Source: Symbiotaphrina buchneri (Eukaryota; Ascomycota; Symbiotaphrinales; Symbiotaphrinaceae). Taken from it: a DNA stretch of 64,000 bases. This document shows positions 32,221 to 43,403 of the stretch, piece by piece. Under the pieces are notes generated by a model that was not told the origin of the DNA, ran no database searches, and saw nothing but the letters and a program-made list of their open reading frames with translations. The translations under genes and the position numbers were made by a program. The stretch's first letter is position 1. Each line of letters starts with the position of its first letter. The stretch lies in the NCBI GenBank assembly GCA_001599915.1, contig BCIG01000028.1, forward strand, positions 1 to 64,000, in the 5' to 3' direction.

Positions 32221-35200
32221 CTACCGTCTCTGCTCAAACCAACCTCCCCTTTCCCATTCTCCAGGTACATAGAGAGAATCCGCTGCGATTTTCTGTTCTA
32301 CAATGCCTTTCATGAGGGTACCCAACCTGGTGAAATCAATGGGCTTCAGGATCCAGCCATCAAAGCCGTGATCTATGTAGATTTGCAAGTCTTTTTCGAC
32401 TAGTGAAGCGGACACAGCAAAAATGGGTATCCTGCCATTGTGGCCGGCGCAAGGGGATAGGATGCTTGATGGATGAGATTTCTCGAAGGAACGAATCATT
32501 TTGGTAGACCTCAAGCCATCCACAATAGGCATCTCCAACGTAGTTAGCATCCTGATTTTGACCAGGGAGAAACTGACGTACCTGAATGTCAATCAAGACG
32601 ACGTCAAACCTCGATGGCTCATCACCATACGCAGTTGCACACTCCTCCCCGTTGACTGTGAGGTGGACTTTATGGCCGGTCTTCTCAAGTCTCTTTTTGA
32701 TTATTCTACTATTGATTGGATCATCTTCCGCCACGAGGACACGTAAATTGTCGTGTCTCGGTAGTGAAGCCTGTACATCGTGCTCAGACACTATGCAGGA
32801 CGACGTATACGGAGGGTCAGCTGGCAGGGGCAATCCCTCCTCTTCTGGAACCTTGACAGCCTTAATCGGTGTTCGAGCATCTGATATGGGATAGTTTCCA
32901 ACCCTAGATCTTGTAGGAGACATGCGGTGGTCTACACGCGAAAGTGAATGAGAACCATGAGACTGAGATCGGCTGCCGATTGGAGGTCGATTGATCGAAC
33001 GTGAACCTGTCGTGGTGTTCTCGTCGCGGCTTGCTGACCTAGTAAGTTGGTGATGCCCTGTTGCTTGAGATTTTGGCGACATCACAGGCTCCTGGATTGC
33101 ATCGATTAATCTGTCGACGTCGCTCTTCCCGCTGGACTGACTCCGCACAGTCTTCAGACTGTTGATACTCTTCAGACTGTTCATGCTCTCAGCGCTCTTT
33201 CTCCGTCCTACCGCTCTCTCCTCCTTGGCTGTCGGTCTGCTCTCAACAAGCATGACCTCATCCACATCCGCCGGGCGTGGCGTGGGCGGGCAATGTTTCA
33301 CATGGGAGACCGAAGCTACAGGGATGTCACCGGTAAGCTTCCGGGTACTATCTTCATCCGGCAATCGGAAATGTAGTTGTATGATGAATCGGGATCCTCT
33401 CCCTTCTTCTGACTTCAGCCGTAGTTGTCCTTGCATGGTACGGACTATTCGGGCAACAACAGCAAGGCCAAGCCCAAGCGTGCCCTTTTCTTCCTTCCTC
33501 TGCATCGGCGCCTTCCTTTGTTCCTCGCCAGCCAAGTTTAAACCGAGCAGATCATCGCCTGCAGAGTGGACTTGCTCCAGCTCTCTAAAGAGCTCATCTA
33601 ACTTCTGGGCAGACATACCAATGCCTGTGTCTTGTATCGAGATATCTATGGTAACATGGCCATCGTTCCGGCCGGCCAACCACGCTTCCACTTTGACAGC
33701 TCCAGAACTCGTGTAGTGAATCGAATTAGCAGTGACGTTAGAGACGGCCTGCCTGACACGCCGCTGATCACCGATGACATAGGCAGGTACGCCAGGGTCG
33801 ACAATGACTTCATAATCGATCTGTTTCCGCTTAGCGTCGCCGGTGAACATTTCAGTCGCCTCAAGTATCGTTGAAGGGAGATCGAATAGTTCTTCCCGCA
33901 CGAGATCATGACCTTCTTCCGTCTTCGTCAAGTCCAGGAGATCGTTGATGACATAAATTAGTGATTTGGATGCTGAATGGGATCTAGCCAGATTCTCTCG
34001 AGTTTCACTATCGAGAGCGCCTTCCAAGGCAATTTCAAGGTAATTGATAATGGCGTTGAGCGGCGTGCGAACTTCATGAGCGGAGTTTGCTAGAAGCAGC
34101 TTGGTGAGCTGACTACTTTGTACAGCCGCTTCCTTCTGGCGCCAGACGTCGATAAATTTGCCGTACACCAAGCACAGTACAGCAGCAGTCTCCACCTGCT
34201 CTTCAGTCCAGTCACGACATTTTCCCAACACCGTCTCGCTCCAGGTTTTGAAACTCTTTCTCGGTTCTAGATAACCTTCGGTACCTTCTCTTATGGACTT
34301 CTCGTACGGGTTCCCCGCCCATTTCACCTCGCGCAACTGGCCATTACGGAAAAACACGATAAAATCTGTACCGCTGACCGAGAGGGGCACCACAAGGAGA
34401 CCGGCAACAGCATTGAAACCAGGGGCATATTTGAGGTCGGGAAAGTCTTGACGAATATCTTGGGACGAGAGCACAGATGTGATTCTGCGGACCCGAAGAT
34501 ACTCAAGTAGTGCTAGAACTTCATGAGAATGCTCGATCTTACCGAGAATCTTCGTCTCGTCACCGATAGACAAGAGACCGTAATCGGCATCGAAAAGCTT
34601 CAGCAGGTCGTCGGATGAAGCTATGATGTAGCCCGAGGGATTATGCTCCGTGGGTACTGTATTGATGAGTTTGCGGGCCTGAAGCCGAAATGCGTACGAT
34701 AACCGTTCGATGTTGCGGGAGGCAGAGTCGCCAACCAGCCTACACATTTTCCGTATAGGGAATGACACACGCATCCCTTTCGGCCCATAGGAGTGGCAAG
34801 ATACCAAGCCCCATAGCTCGCCGAAAGCATTGAGCGAAATGGACATGGAGGCCCGTACAGCCATGTTTGCCAGATACTTGATGTGAATAGGCGACATGGC
34901 CCTTAGATAGGAATATGTCAAATCCAGAGGTGTCTCCAAATCCTCAGGGGTCCGGCAGACCAGCCGAGCGGTCTGTTGATCTCTGTCATACAACAAGCGT
35001 ACCTTGTTGATCTTGTACAACTCCCTTGCTTGTTTCGGTATATCAGAAGCTGGAAAGTTTAGTCCCCGGTAGAGATCTTTGGTTGCCCTTGGGTCGACCA
35101 ATTCTGTTGTAACCCTTCCGTTGAAGGCTTGATCAAATTGGTAGATCATCACGCGATGAAAGCCTGTCAGCTCTTTCACTACACCCACGAGTACCTTTAA

Positions 35201-36571
35201 GAACTCCTCAAGGGTTTGGGCCGCGTTCAGCTGCTCCTGCACTTGAGACATGATATTGAAGACCTCCATCGCCGCCGCTTCTCCTCTTTGTTTTCTGGCC
35301 CTCCGAAGGACTCGTAAGGGTCTACTTATATTCATTGTGCTCTCAGCGAATTCCTCTGCGGTCGGATTGCTGTTCAAAGTATCTTGCGGTTCATCCGAAG
35401 AGATGTCGGTGGGTGAGACGAGGGGGTTCTCGCGATCATCCTCAAGCTCGAACTCACATATGATTAGGTCTGGGTTTCGTTCATTGATATGTATGGCGCA
35501 CCAAAGCTTCCTTGAATGCCGGTGTGGACCTCGCACTGACATGGTGAACACTTCAGGGCCATTTGTTGCCGGATCCATATCCTCGTCCTTAATGAAATCA
35601 ACATGATCCAAAAAATTATCCGCCTGTTCAGGGGAAAGTATGTCGACAAAGCTATCAAGTGCGAACAGCTGGTTCGGAGTATAACCAATGACCCTTTGCG
35701 CATTCTCACTAACAATTCTAACAATCAGCTTTCCTTCTGACTGCTCCTGAAGAGCAATCAACAGGCCGAATCCTTGGACTGCGCCTGGAATATGTATAGG
35801 TTCATCTTCGCATCTTTGTAGCGTATCCCCGTCACGGCCAGTTATAATGAAATGCCCGCCGTCCGTAATGCTGTGTTTGAAGCGGGCAGTGACCAGAGGC
35901 CCAAGGTCATCGTCCCGGCTAGCCATCGAGCCTTCTCTCGGCAACGAGCCGCCAGCGCTATTGCCAGCGATGCTTTCCGATTTGGACGAAGCATTGTCTC
36001 CAGTGATAAGATTATCGGCTGCTAACGAGTCTGCATGACCTTGACCCGGCACTATCGGACGATGGCGTGCGGAATCGAGTCCAGAAAAAATCGATGGTAT
36101 CGTGCTTGCTTTCCTTGCCGCCACGGGCATTCCGGTCGTTTCGCCCTCGGGGTGTCGTACCGTCGCCGGAGAGCTAGTCATCGACAACATCGGCGACCCA
36201 GTAGGCCGTTTCAGACTTCCTGACAGTTCTCTTTGAGGGACCTTCCCAGGAAAAGCCTCGTGGTTGCCATCCTCGAAGCGGTTATAGGGTGTCAGGACAC
36301 GGTCCACCGAGATCTGTGATCGAATGGGATACACTCTGTCCCCGGATGTGTGACCCAGGTCGGGAAAGGAAGACTCTGATATTGTTGACTGCGAAAAGCC
36401 AGGCGGCGCAGGCCCCGCTTGTTGGGGGCTCCCTTCGGCCTCCAGTCGGAGACTTGGGGTTTGGGAGCCTCGTCTCTCCCGGGGCTCGTGATGGTTTCTG
36501 TGGCTCAACGTAGGCTCCGTTCCGAGGTCATCTGCGACGTGGTGATCAGCCGGCGAGGATGCACCCCGCAT
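32221..36571 (-). CDS. fphA: Fungal phytochrome, hybrid histidine kinase (FphA type)
   Basis: Two exons (36571-32582 and 32532-32221, with a 49-nt intron) give 1433 residues of a red-light sensor kinase. Order: a disordered N-terminus (1-235); PAS with the bilin-binding Cys in LQRCEDEPIHIPGAVQGFG (Cys about 254); GAF (about 435-620) with FPASDIPKQARELY and DLTYSYLRAMSPIHIKYL; PHY (about 640-800) whose tongue has PRKSF; HisKA with phospho-acceptor His about 832 in SAHEVRTPLNA; HATPase with N box NVTANSIHY, DTGIGM and GTLGLGLAV; a linker; and a C-terminal receiver with VAEDDP, phospho-acceptor Asp in VLIDIQ and LKPID. The intron lies two residues after the phospho-Asp (IDIQ / MPIVDG). All key residues are present. 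In Aspergillus, FphA couples red light to development through phosphorelay and the HOG pathway. Confidence 0.93.
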
Positions 36572-38098
36572 TTTGACCAAAAGACCAGAAGAGGTCTGGT
36601 TTTCTCCAGAACGACGTGTGGCACGACAGACTTGGTGATGTGTTCATTGGCTCGACGGCTATGCACATGGCATTCTTTCACAAAAAGGAAAGGACTGTAA
36701 TCCGTGCTTGGAGTTGAAGCCCGTAACAGAGCCTACCCGGATCGCAAAAGGACTTGGACGGTGTCGCGGGGGGTGCACTGGCCCCGACACGGCTTTTAGT
36801 GATACAACAGCAATAGAAATCACGAGACGTGTCGAGGAGCCCGAATGAGAACCGTTTCTACATAAGATGGGCGATCGCATGAGCCTAATAAGTGAAACCG
36901 GGGACAACTTGTACGAAGTGAGGGGATAAGGCCTCTAGTAGTAGTCAGAGATACCTTAGCTAGCTAAGGTATCTGTATTATTGGAGCTGCAACAGAAGAT
37001 CTCCTGCGGCGCAAATTTCCGGTAGTTCAACCCCCACGCTGAGCACTGTGCGATAGACTATGATGCACGCTCCTTCTTAAGAGTACACGCATACGAGTAG
37101 AAGCTGGGACGCTGTGCTTTCGTTCTCCGGTAGGTACTTTTACCCATTTCCTCCTCCGGGACTTCTATAACCGTTGTCTTTAGGTACCTAAGGTACGCCC
37201 TGAAGCCCTTCCGGAGGAAGGAGTAGGAGCACGGGAATTTTTGTACATCCTAATGATGTCTGAGGCTGCAGACCGGGTTTGCAGTTCCAGGCCGCAACCA
37301 GTATGACTTAGGGAAGGTGCCGCGTCCTAACGTCGATCATCGCTTCCTCAAGGGCGCGAATGACAACCTGAAGGAAATGTTTGGGTAAGGTCCATCACGG
37401 TGGTAGTCTAGCTACTACTTTACTTAAGGTATCTATATGTACTTGACTTGATAGGGTACCTTATTACCGGGAACACAGTAGGCGGAGAATAGAGTATTAC
37501 ACGGCCACACTACCAAATAAGGTACCTCAAAGTAGGTATTCTACGGTAGGGCATATGGAAATCCTCCATCCCAAACCCGAGAACCGCATTTCTTAGGCGC
37601 GGCTAACCTGGACGGGTTAAGGGTTTCAGCGGGTTTAAGGGTCGAAGGCTCGAAGCTGCCAAGCTGGAGCCACAGGGCGGTGAGGTTAAGAGACCTAAGG
37701 TACCGTACCTGCCTTACCTTGCCCAAGGTACTTTCTCAGAGGTACCTCCAGATCAAGCACTTCGTACGGTGATTCGTACGTTGGTGCTTCGTACGAATAC
37801 GCCGTAGCACGAGAATGCAGATAAGGGTTCCGCCAATTTCACAACTTCGTTCCCTGCACCCTCAACCTGTACACAGTACCGCCACCAAATAGTTGTGAGA
37901 CACGAGAGTGAGACACGAGACAGCACAGAGAAAGCAAACGTCACCGAACCACACACCTCTCTTTACTCTGGAAGGCTCCCTAATCCTTCTATCGAACATC
38001 GCCACTATGTCATAATTGATGCTTCTCTAGCCCGCTTCTGGTTATCCGGCTCCACGCGCAGTGCTGTGCCAGACGCGTACGAGCGTCGCGAGTGCATC
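36572..38098. promoter_or_regulatory. Divergent phytochrome / flavoprotein-fusion intergenic region
   Basis: These 1.5 kb hold two outward promoters. GGTACC/TTACC/TACGGTA units are scattered at 36950-36975, 37130-37200 and densely at 37430-37770. Sequence in frame with the downstream gene is open from about 37895 but has no ATG. No gene is seen. Confidence 0.5.
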
Positions 38099-39886
38099 AT
38101 GTGGGTATCACATAAGGTTGACGCCGAAATGCCATATATAGACCCTGCTCCCGTGGGGAGAAGACGGTTCCACGTCCTGATCGCCTCTATGGGTGCTGCC
38201 GATATCGCCTATGCCAGCAAGATCATGAAGAGACTCGAACGCGAGGAAGTCTTGACCGTGAAGCCATTCGTGGATCGTCAGCAGGGAACAGATGAGCCCG
38301 AAGTTTTCGTCATGCCGGAAACTCTCGACGTCTCCAACCCGGACGGAGCTGATGAGCTGTACAGTCACGCAGCCGAACTCAGCGACTGGGCAGATTTGCT
38401 CATTCTCGCCCCCATTGATGTCAACGGACTGGCTAAAATGTTGCATGGCATGACAGACAACCTCTTGCTCAGTATAATACGCGGTTGGAACGTGACCAAA
38501 AAGATCCTACTCGTTCCTGGAATGTCCTATGCGATGTGGGAGAACCCGATGACCAAAAAGCAAATATCTAAGCTCCGCCGGAAATGGACATGGGTTCGCG
38601 TGATGCAACCCATTTTATGGCAATATGATAGCCGGGAGCCATCCGGACGGGCCGTCGTTTGGGAGGGGTACGAAGAGTTGGTCGAAGCCACCAAAAATCA
38701 AGCGGAGCTGAACTCCATCGGGCATGATCTGGAGATGACCGCTGATAATATCTTTCACCCGGCAAGAGAAGGCAGGATGCCTTCAGCGAAGCTGCCTCCG
38801 GAAATCTGGTCGATGATCATGCAATATGTAGGCGATTGGGAGACCGCGAAAGCTTTGGGGATATACACATCCTTGTCCACTCCGGCGGAGTGGAAGCCGT
38901 CACGGACTTCGGATGAAAGTCAGTCAAAGATGAGGGATTTGGAGTGGATCCTCCTCTGTGGAACGAAGCGCCAATTCTCGAGCAGATTAGACATCGGACC
39001 GCCGTTGCATTGGTTGTCCAGTCTCTGCGTGAAACTCATCATCAAGTTTGGGTTGACTGACATACTCACCTATCTAGAACGGGAACATAAGGAGCTATTT
39101 TGGGCCACCTTCGGGCATACGCTGCTCCCTACTAAAGCCAGTGCTGTATACCCACGCGTGACAATTCTGGAATGGTGGCGCAATTCCCCGTCATTTTTGG
39201 CAAAAGAATATACCCCTGAGGCAATTGATGGAGCCAGCAAATCTTGTTTCATTCAAGTACTAGACTGGTGGCGGCACAAGTCTGGTTTACCCCTTTACTA
39301 CACGGAATCGGCACTTGAGCAAGCAAGCTCTCGAGGCCATATCGCTGTGCTGAACTGGTGGCGCATGAATGCGTCAATGGCGCAAGGAGGCTTCCACGTC
39401 GATGGGGATACGGCAAAACATGGAAATATGCAAAACGCGTCGTTGGCGAGCAACAACCCAGAAGGACTTCCATTGCATCTGAAAGTGGGCAAATCGATCT
39501 CGTATGCTGCTCAGAGCAACCAAGCGGACGTCATCCGCTGGTGGGACTCGTCTGGGATCCCCTACACTCACGAAGAGAGTGTCGCCAAGATCGCCTCGGC
39601 ATACGGTCATGTCGAGATTCTCAAGGTCTGGAAGGAACTCAAGGGTGAGAAAATGATCTTCGACAATCAGGTGCTCGTTGGTCCGACAAAGAATGGACAT
39701 CGCGAGGTGCTTCAGTTCTGGAAAGATACCGGTTTTCGGGTCGAATACAAGACCTGTGACATTGAAGAAGCTTTGGAAGATTCTGTGGGCGGACAAGGAG
39801 AGATGGAAGTCAGGGCTTGGTGGGCCAAGAACGGATTGAACCTCGGGATCGGTACATCTGAGTGGATGAAAGTCAAAGTGTTGTAG
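38099..39886 (+). CDS. Fusion of a PPC-decarboxylase-like flavoprotein domain, F-box-like segment and Trp-Trp repeats
   Basis: A single exon encodes 595 residues from the first in-frame ATG. Residues 21-200 fit the HFCD flavoprotein fold (Hal3/PPCDC): FHVLIASMGAADIAYASKIM, then H90 in SHAAELSDWADLLILAPIDV, matching the catalytic His helix, and NGLAKMLHGMTDNLLLSIIR. The usual PASANT loop reads PIDVNG, PAMN reads PGMS, and no substrate-clamp Cys is seen, so decarboxylase activity is doubtful while FMN binding is possible. Residues 230-262 (AKLPPEIWSMIMQYVGDWET) look like an F-box. From about 319 onward six or seven units of about 30 residues follow a vLdWWr-x-SGLPLxYTexAlexASsxGH pattern, ankyrin-like in phase. 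I know no named protein with this order. It is probably a scaffold or receptor; function unknown. Confidence 0.8.
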   Translation: MWVSHKVDAEMPYIDPAPVGRRRFHVLIASMGAADIAYASKIMKRLEREEVLTVKPFVDRQQGTDEPEVFVMPETLDVSNPDGADELYSHAAELSDWADLLILAPIDVNGLAKMLHGMTDNLLLSIIRGWNVTKKILLVPGMSYAMWENPMTKKQISKLRRKWTWVRVMQPILWQYDSREPSGRAVVWEGYEELVEATKNQAELNSIGHDLEMTADNIFHPAREGRMPSAKLPPEIWSMIMQYVGDWETAKALGIYTSLSTPAEWKPSRTSDESQSKMRDLEWILLCGTKRQFSSRLDIGPPLHWLSSLCVKLIIKFGLTDILTYLEREHKELFWATFGHTLLPTKASAVYPRVTILEWWRNSPSFLAKEYTPEAIDGASKSCFIQVLDWWRHKSGLPLYYTESALEQASSRGHIAVLNWWRMNASMAQGGFHVDGDTAKHGNMQNASLASNNPEGLPLHLKVGKSISYAAQSNQADVIRWWDSSGIPYTHEESVAKIASAYGHVEILKVWKELKGEKMIFDNQVLVGPTKNGHREVLQFWKDTGFRVEYKTCDIEEALEDSVGGQGEMEVRAWWAKNGLNLGIGTSEWMKVKVL

Positions 39887-40563
39887 CGTTTACTGTCCTG
39901 CCGACATCCGTTCACTGGCATAGCATTGCTTGGAGTTTCAGTTGGCTTTTGCAAGGGATTGTCGATGGATGGCAAGGCAAGACGTGTATCTACAAGGAAA
40001 GACGACGAAATGAAGAGATGATGTATTTGGGATCTACTGTAAAGAGTAGGCACTATTGGTAGGGAACATCTGGTCTCGGGGTATTTCAACATTGTCAAGC
40101 ATATTGAATCGTGAATGCCGTCTTGATAACACCTTAATTCGGATATTCTGCAAACGGATTGTGTGGGTATATACCGTGCCTAAGGCAATGCTTTGTGCCC
40201 CACGGGGCCACAGGTACTGGTGGGTACCTAAGATACCTTGAGGTAAGGTAGCTAGCGCTCGCTGTCAGTCTAGGGTACGAACACCTTACACTCTTCAGCT
40301 TTAGCTTCATCACAAGCAACACAACCTCCAATGACATTGATAGCTCCACCGCATTTCCCGTTACTACATCCTTCTCTGTGTGCCCTCGAACGGCCTGATA
40401 AGGGTTTCGCGTACATACACAGCAACCGCCGTCGATAGATTCAAGAGCTTGGTCAACCCTCTCGTCAACAACTGGGCAACACCCCGCTTGATAGACCTCC
40501 TTCCACCAAGCAGTCTAATATCATATCCTGTCCCGTAAATTTGTGCCTGACGCCGCCGATTTC
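39887..40563. other. Intergenic, upstream of the RGG protein gene
   Basis: No gene is seen. GGTACCTAAG and AAGGTAG units lie at about 40225-40255, followed by a pyrimidine- and A/C-rich leader. Confidence 0.45.
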
Positions 40564-41698
40564 ATGGATGCAACAGACCCTGCGGGACAAGAGGGATCGA
40601 CTGTTACCCCAACTTCTGCGCCTGCCTTCCCCAACACTGATGCCGGAGACATGGATGAGTTCGCGCAGACCAGGGCACCGGATGACTTGTTCGACGATGA
40701 CTTTACGCCCGTAACCGACCCAACTCCGCAGCCTATCCCTTACCCTGACTCCCGGGGGAGGGGGTCGCGTGGACGTGGCCGAGGAAGGCGAAACATGGAC
40801 GCCATACCAGGGCACCACGAGGACGGGTGGCAGGGCAAGGAGCAGCCGGTGGCATCGGCACCGGTCACTGCTGCCGTTAGAGGGGACAGGAGTGGCAGTG
40901 GCGGAGTAAAAAAGGTGCGAGTGACCCGCGCCCCAAGGAGTTCAATTGCGCCGCCTGACCTACGGATGCGATGATGTATGAGATCAATGACTGACACAGA
41001 TGAGTTCGGACGGGCAGAATAAACTCACAGATGAGGAATTGGCAGAACGACTGCAGAAAATGGCTCTCAAAGCGCAAGCCCGAGAGGAAGCCCACCGCCG
41101 TGCGGAGGAGGACGAAGCGTCGTTCCAGGAGCGCGAAGAGGTTGCACGTCAAAAGAGGCAGCTGGAACGCCAGAACCGCCGTGTCTTAGAAGGCGAGAGG
41201 GAGAAGAACCGGCTGAGAAAGCTCAAGGCCGTGTCTGGAAGAGAATGGGACGCGGAGAAGAATGAAGATGACTTCTCATCTAGTCCTAGAGGACGAGGCT
41301 CTCAATTCAGGAGAGGTGCTTACGGAGGAGTGACATACGACAGTCCAGCTACTGTTTCCAATGACTTGGATTACAGGGTCAGAGGTGGCTACACTCCCAG
41401 AGGACCAAGGGGCCGAGGTAGAGGCAGGGATTCTGCTGGTCGAGAGAGTGGTGGCAGGGCTGACGAGCCTGCATCACCAAGAAAACACCAAGAGGTGGTG
41501 GGCGAACCAGAGTTTCCCCCATTGCCGGCCGTGGCAGTCTCCGCAAAGACACCGGCTGAAGATGGTAAGGCTGGAGCTGTCCAATCAAGCGAGTCTACAT
41601 CCAACGGCACACCTGCCGTACCTTCACTCTCCCCAAGGACGGAGAAAGGGACATGGGCCGATCAAGTTGAAGCCAGCGGAACTACATCTACTGGATGA
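40564..41698 (+). CDS. RG/RGG-rich protein with charged coiled coil, conserved in fungi
   Basis: Two exons (40564-40914 and 41000-41698, with an 85-nt phase-0 intron) give 349 residues. The start is the first ATG in frame. An acidic N-terminus (DDLFDDDFTPV) precedes an RG-rich patch (SRGRGSRGRGRGRRN), then VRGDRSGSGGVKK at the splice. Exon 2 opens with LTDEELAERLQKMALKAQAR and a long charged helix (EAHRRAEEDEASFQEREEVA, RQNRRVLEGEREKNRLRKLK), followed by SGREWDAEK, a second RG-rich region (TPRGPRGRGRGRD), EPEFPPLP and the tail KGTWADQVE. RG motifs bind RNA and are methylated. I recall similar unnamed proteins in filamentous ascomycetes. An RNA-related role is an inference. Confidence 0.8.
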
Positions 41699-41962
41699 TG
41701 GATGACTTCATCTCACAGTGTCATGTTACAAATTGGTCTCTCTAATGAAAAGAACTTAGACAACCAAGGGGTAAGTAAATGTCCCGGGACCTCTTATGGG
41801 CCCATGTCGAGACAATGCCTCGCAGATGCTGTTGGTATAGCATGACTGGATGTGGAATGAAAACATACAATGACTGAAGTGCGCCTTGGTTATGATACCC
41901 TGTGTAAAGCCATGCGCCACAAACGCCCCTTTTGCCTTGCAGCACGGTTCTGCACGCCGACT

Positions 41963-42911
41963 CTACCACCTTCCACCATAACCTCCTCTACCGCGGAAGC
42001 CCCCGCCTCGGCCGTAACCACCACCTCCACGGTAGCCTCCCCTCCCTCTACCTCCCCAACCACCACCAGAATCGCCATATCCACCCTCGTATCCGTCTCC
42101 TCGTGGCCCTGCTGGACTGGCTTCACCGGAATCCAGTTTCGCTGGCGGCGGCCGGCCTTTGAGCTCTTTTTGTAAAGACTCCCATGTTTTGCGCATCTGA
42201 GCGTATCCCAAATGCATTTTCCCGTAAAAGTGATCCGCCAACCGCCTGTCATTATCCAGCCTACTGAGGTATGCACCACACACATCGCATACTTGTAGTT
42301 TTTGATGACCACTGGGTCCTGAGGTATCTGAAAGAGCCTTGAGGTCCCGCTCGCGCTCCTCCTTTGCCTGTTTGGCTTGCTTCACTTTGAAATACTCCGA
42401 AATCGCAAGGGCTACGCTTCCCTCCTCACCCAGCACGGAGACCTCCAGCAGCCCTGTATTTATTGTCTTAGAGAGATCTGATATCTGCTTGAGCTGTTGA
42501 CACGTAGTTAGCACGGTTACTGGAGTTGAGATGAGGACGCCATACCAGTGCATTTGTTTGTCGTATCTCATCAGGAGTCTTCTCTAACCGCCGCTGCGCA
42601 GCGTCTATTCTCCGGTTGCATTCATCGATGTACTTCTGCAGATCGCGCATATAGTCATATTCGAGGCCGTACTTGGACTTGTCTGGCAAATTCTCCCACT
42701 CTGCTTTAAGCGCCTCACTGTGCACCTTTGGACATGGCCCGAGGTCCTGCTTGGTATTTGTGAAAAGATCGTGTGGACATGTTCCCACGATGAACGAACG
42801 GCACACTTTAGGATCCGTCAAAGTAAGCTGCGGGCCACGAGAGCTGGCCCCCGCCCCCAAGTACTGATCGCCCATCAGCTGCTCGAGCAGCTTCCTCTGT
42901 TCGGCCGCCAT
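41963..42911 (-). CDS. LUC7: LUC7-like U1 snRNP protein
   Basis: Two exons (42911-42546 and 42493-41963, with a 52-nt phase-0 intron) give 298 residues. LUC7 is a U1 snRNP component that stabilises 5' splice-site recognition. Seen: EQRKLLEQLMG at the N-terminus, a CCCH finger (VCRSFIVGTCPHDLF... GPCPKVH), a coiled linker (YMRDLQKYIDECNRRIDAAQ, across the splice to LKQISDLSKTINTGLLEV), and a C2H2 finger (LQVCDVCGAYLSRLDNDRRL, DHFYGKMHLGY). The tail is a Gly/Arg/Tyr-rich RGG region ending in GRW, rather than the RS tail of animal LUC7L. It converges with the RGG protein gene, 264 bp apart. Confidence 0.94.
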
Positions 42912-43403
42912 GTTCGGAGGCAGCGCAGGTTGCTGCGAGGAAGATCGATGTAGGAGAGGTTAGATGCCAGCCTCGAAACGGAACGTCAGAAGAAAGAAGG
43001 GAGAGAAAGCCGAGACGGATGGTGCAAGACCGCACAGAAGTCGAGGGGATGCTGTGTCTCGGGAGCGGTTTCGGTGCGTCGTCAATCAATGCTGCATCGA
43101 AAGGTAACGATATAGTTTCCACAACTATTATTGTTCATACAGGTAAGGAGGCTGCCGAATTATCGCAGGTAATGTAAGGTTAAGTTTCCTGTCATTGAAA
43201 TGACCTTACCTGTAACGCAGGAGAAGGTCAGAACGAGGATACGGGTAAACTTAGAGATACCGCTCGTAATTACCCGAGCACCTCAGATGCCTGGCGCTGC
43301 ACCATACAACAGCTTCCTTACTTTACTTCGCATGTTGAGGAAGCGACAATTCTCTGCAGAGGCTTCCTCGATCCCGATGTATGGCCGGAGGTGAGGAGCG
43401 GCC
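42912..43403. promoter_or_regulatory. Divergent LUC7 / GPI16 intergenic region
   Basis: This holds the promoters of two outward-reading genes, with TTACC/AAGGTAA units at about 43140-43215. No gene is seen. Confidence 0.45.

Noticed and set aside
37895-38098. N-terminal extension of the flavoprotein fusion
   Set aside because: The frame is open but has no ATG before 38099, and the recognisable domain starts about 20 residues after that ATG.
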